Positions 6,334-8,786 of a DNA stretch of 8,786 nt are shown here, piece after piece (the stretch's first letter is position 1; each line of letters opens with the position of its first letter). The position numbers were made by a program, and so were the translations under genes. The notes under the pieces are model-generated. The model ran no database searches and was not told the origin of the DNA. It saw nothing but the letters and a program-made list of their open reading frames with translations. Origin of the DNA: Sediminibacterium ginsengisoli. GTDB lineage: Bacteria; Bacteroidota; Bacteroidia; Chitinophagales; Chitinophagaceae. Location: NCBI GenBank assembly GCA_943324415.2, contig CALPLN020000077.1:1-8786 (forward strand), in the 5' to 3' direction.

Positions 6334-6687
6334 ATGAGCGAAGTATTAGAAAATACCATTTATGTCAGCGAAAAGGCAAAAGCAAAAGTGAAACAACTTA
6401 TGCTGGATGCTGGAGTCTCTGAAGACCCTAGTTATTTCTTAAGAGTAGGTGTCGTGGGCGGAGGCTGCTCTGGCTTAAGTTACAAACTTGATTTTGACAA
6501 CGAAATCAAGCCAATGGATCAAGTATTTGAAGACAACGGTGTAAAAATTGTTACAGATTTAAAAAGTTTTCTATACTTAGTCAATACAGAGTTAGAGTTT
6601 TCAGATGGATTGAATGGGAAAGGTTTTTATTTTAACAATCCCAATGCGAGTAGAAGTTGTGGATGTGGCGAGAGTTTCGCAGTATAG
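6334..6687 (+). CDS. iscA: Iron-sulfur cluster assembly protein, IscA/HesB family
   Basis: A 117-residue A-type carrier that binds iron or an Fe-S cluster and hands it to target proteins. The three family cysteines are present: Cys45 in VVGGGCSGLSY, and Cys109 and Cys111 in SRSCGCGESF close to the C-terminus. Their spacing (64 and 2 residues) equals that of E. coli IscA, with about 10 extra residues at the N-terminus. It starts 8 bases after iscU and is followed by a strong intrinsic terminator, so it is the last gene of the isc operon. The A-type family members IscA, SufA and ErpA are hard to separate by sequence alone; the symbol rests on the operon context. Confidence 0.92.
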   Translation: MSEVLENTIYVSEKAKAKVKQLMLDAGVSEDPSYFLRVGVVGGGCSGLSYKLDFDNEIKPMDQVFEDNGVKIVTDLKSFLYLVNTELEFSDGLNGKGFYFNNPNASRSCGCGESFAV

Positions 6688-6732
6688 CTATAAAGCTTTT
6701 TTCGAAATCCTTGTTTAACTATTTATATTAAG

Positions 6733-6762
6733 TGCCTCAGTTTATACTGGGGCATTTTTTTT
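6733..6762 (+). terminator. Intrinsic terminator of the iscSUA operon
   Basis: TGCCTCAG (6733-6740) and CTGGGGCA (6747-6754) form an 8-bp stem with one T-G wobble and a 6-base loop (TTTATA), followed directly by eight T residues. It lies 45 bases past the iscA stop and 14 bases before the next start codon. This is the clearest terminator in the window. Confidence 0.88.
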
Positions 6763-6764
6763 AG

Positions 6765-6772
6765 TAGCTTTG
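6765..6772 (+). promoter_or_regulatory. Possible -7 promoter element directly before the GldF-GldG gene
   Basis: TAGCTTTG matches TAnnTTTG exactly but ends only 4 bases before the ATG at 6777. Normal spacing would put the transcript start at or just inside the start codon, giving a leaderless mRNA. With no clear -33 box it may be chance; the terminator upstream means some local promoter is expected. Confidence 0.3.
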
Positions 6773-6776
6773 AGCC

Positions 6777-8786
6777 ATGTGGGCAATATGTAAAAAAGAG
6801 TGGGCACATTATTTCGGAAGCTTATCTGGCTATCTGATTATCAGTTTTTATTTACTGGTGAACGGGGTGATGCTCTTTGTGCTTCCCAATTTTAATGTAT
6901 TAGATTTTGGCTACACTAGTTTACAAGTTTACTTTGATTTTGCGCCATGGATTTTAAGCTTATTGATCCCGGCAATTACGATGAGGAGTTTCTCCCAAGA
7001 GTATCAACAAGGCACCTATGAAATTTTAAAGAGTCTACCAATTACGACTAGGTCTATTTTGATCGGGAAGTATTTAGGAGTGGTCTCCATCACGGTGGCA
7101 GCAATTCTTCCCACGTTTTTTTATGCGATTGTGTTAAATGCCCTTAGTGCAGTGGGTGGCATTGATTGGGGAGCAACCATGGGCGCTTATATTGGCTTAC
7201 TTGCCCTAGCTGCGGTGTATGTGGCAGTAGGCGTTTTTGTTAGTAGCACGACAAAGCATACGGTCATTGCTTTATTGGCTGCTGTTTTAATTTGCATTTT
7301 CTTATATAAAGGGTTTGATTGGATTTCGGAGTTTAGTTTTTTCCAAAATGGCTACGATTATTATATTCGTCAATTAGGGCTTTCGGCGCATTATCAAAAT
7401 TTAAACAAAGGAGCAGTTGGCCTACCCGACATCTTGTACTTTAAAACCATCCTCATTTTATTTGGTTTAGGTGCGATTGAGCAGTTGTCCGGAAAGTTCA
7501 AGTATAGCTGGGTGTTGTTCGTCTTGATTTTATTGAATTACCTAAGCCATGTCTATCCATTACAAATAGATTTAACCAAAGACCAGCGCTATACCATTAG
7601 CAGTCAATCCGAAACATTGATACAGGAAGTGAATCAGCCAGTTAAAATACATTTTTATCTTGGAGGTGAATTGCCGGCGCATTATAAAAAATTAGAACTA
7701 GCTACAACGCAGTTGCTTGATAAATTACAACAGCTCAACCCCAATTGGATTAGTTGGGAGCAAACAGTACCAGGCGAGCTGTTCAAAGACAGTGCCTTGA
7801 TGATTTTTTATGATAGTTTGCAAAAGCAAGGTTTGCCAATTGATCGTTTTCAAAATACAGCCACGATTACAGATAAAAAGTTGGATCAATTATTGGTGCC
7901 GGGTATCTTGATCGAGGTGGAAGGACAAAAACCCATCGCCATTGATTTAAGAAGTAGCAAGCAATTTTTTAAGCCATACAATATCGTTAAGGATTTGCCC
8001 GAAGTGGATGTAGAAGCGAGCTTCAATGCTGCCGAAGCACTTTTGGAATATAAAATCATTCAAGCCATCTATTTGTTAAATAGAACGACACGTCCGAGTA
8101 TTGCCTATTTAGTAGGGAATGGAGAGCCTTTAGATTACACCGTGAATGATTTGGGACAGTCCATTAAAAATCAATATAATTTAGGTGTCTTTGATTTAAA
8201 GAAAGGATTTCCGGATGCGGCTAAAATAAACACCTTATTGATTGTAAAGCCGACTCAGCGTTTTACTGAATTGGATCAATTGAAAATTGATCAGTTTATA
8301 TTGTCTGGAGGGAATGTGATTTGGGCCTTGGATCCATTGTTTGCGGAGTATGATAGTCTGCGCAATACAGCTGGAGCATATTTGGCATTTGACCGTGGGC
8401 TTGGATTGGAAGCGCAGTTGTTTAAATATGGCATCAGGGTCAACCCTAATTTAGTACAAGACTTAAATTGTGCTAAGCTACCGATGGTGGTTGGTGTAGA
8501 TGCATCGGGATCACCTACTATTCAGAGAGTGCCATGGCCTTATTATCCTTTTGCCCAAGCCGGATCAGCACATCCGATGGTTCAAAATATGGACAGAGTG
8601 CTTACTGCTTTTCCTGCAAGCTTGGACACCGTGCGCGCAATAGGCATTACCAAAACTATTTTATTAACGACAGATACCACTAGCAGGATACTTAGTAGTC
8701 CTACGATGATCCAATTGAATAGTGGTCAACAAGAAGGAGAACTTGCAAGTTTTAAGAAACAACATATTCCTGTTGCGGTTTTATTA
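6777..8786 (+). CDS. gldFG: GldF-GldG fusion: ABC-2 type permease joined to GldG-like auxiliary protein (partial, C-terminus missing)
   Basis: From the ATG at 6777 the frame is open for exactly 670 codons to the right edge, with no stop. Residues 1-238 are a GldF-type ABC-2 permease: hydrophobic segments near 15-39, 51-72, 93-120, 135-157, 162-180 and 219-237, and the family-like PWILSLLIPAITMRSFSQEY and QGTYEILKSLPIT. A further helix at 244-260 leads into IDLTKDQRYTIS (264-275), the conserved region just after the N-terminal helix of GldG, then a long extracytoplasmic region resembling the ABC-transporter auxiliary domain. In Flavobacterium johnsoniae GldF and GldG are separate proteins that act with the ATPase GldA and are needed for gliding; here they are one polypeptide. 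No ATPase domain is present in the visible part. GldG is usually about 560 residues, so about 130 more residues are expected past the edge. The substrate is unknown, and the gene does not prove gliding. Confidence 0.85.
   Translation, partial: MWAICKKEWAHYFGSLSGYLIISFYLLVNGVMLFVLPNFNVLDFGYTSLQVYFDFAPWILSLLIPAITMRSFSQEYQQGTYEILKSLPITTRSILIGKYLGVVSITVAAILPTFFYAIVLNALSAVGGIDWGATMGAYIGLLALAAVYVAVGVFVSSTTKHTVIALLAAVLICIFLYKGFDWISEFSFFQNGYDYYIRQLGLSAHYQNLNKGAVGLPDILYFKTILILFGLGAIEQLSGKFKYSWVLFVLILLNYLSHVYPLQIDLTKDQRYTISSQSETLIQEVNQPVKIHFYLGGELPAHYKKLELATTQLLDKLQQLNPNWISWEQTVPGELFKDSALMIFYDSLQKQGLPIDRFQNTATITDKKLDQLLVPGILIEVEGQKPIAIDLRSSKQFFKPYNIVKDLPEVDVEASFNAAEALLEYKIIQAIYLLNRTTRPSIAYLVGNGEPLDYTVNDLGQSIKNQYNLGVFDLKKGFPDAAKINTLLIVKPTQRFTELDQLKIDQFILSGGNVIWALDPLFAEYDSLRNTAGAYLAFDRGLGLEAQLFKYGIRVNPNLVQDLNCAKLPMVVGVDASGSPTIQRVPWPYYPFAQAGSAHPMVQNMDRVLTAFPASLDTVRAIGITKTILLTTDTTSRILSSPTMIQLNSGQQEGELASFKKQHIPVAVLL

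Overview
The window is chromosomal DNA from a member of the Bacteroidota, most likely of the Chitinophagaceae type. The base composition is AT-rich. There are no strong Shine-Dalgarno sequences, and TAnnTTTG elements (the Bacteroidota -7 promoter consensus) lie upstream of several genes. The acpP-fabF-rnc order and the GldF/GldG homologue fit the same group. The phylum is well supported; the family is an inference.

Layout, left to right. (1) 1-1031, minus strand: the first 343 residues of an SLC45/GPH-like sugar symporter of the major facilitator superfamily, cut by the left edge. (2) 1183-1647, plus: a small two-helix membrane protein with a YcxB-like C-terminus, divergent from the transporter. 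(3) 1803-4112, plus: a fatty acid synthesis and RNA processing cluster of acyl carrier protein (acpP), ketoacyl-ACP synthase II (fabF) and ribonuclease III (rnc). A perfect 11-bp hairpin separates acpP from fabF. (4) 4118-4522, minus: methylmalonyl-CoA epimerase (mce), converging on rnc with only 5 bp between the stop codons. (5) 4634-6687, plus: a compact iron-sulfur cluster operon iscS-iscU-iscA, divergent from mce across a 111-bp gap that holds promoter-like elements for both strands, and closed by a clear intrinsic terminator. (6) 6777-8786, plus: one uninterrupted reading frame that runs off the right edge and joins a GldF-type ABC permease to a GldG-type auxiliary protein.

How the genes work together. 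AcpP carries the growing acyl chain that FabF elongates. Rnc is a conserved passenger of that cluster. Mce belongs to propionyl-CoA/methylmalonyl-CoA metabolism. IscS supplies sulfur to the IscU scaffold, and IscA is a carrier or accessory protein; the usual isc partners (iscR, hscA, hscB, fdx) are absent here. The GldF-GldG polypeptide would need a separate GldA-type ATPase encoded elsewhere.

Most of the window is ordinary core-genome sequence. The points most worth a second look are the GldF-GldG fusion, the asparagine in place of a metal-binding aspartate in RNase III, the minimal isc operon, and the hairpin between acpP and fabF. I found no RNA gene, mobile element, CRISPR array or long repeat.
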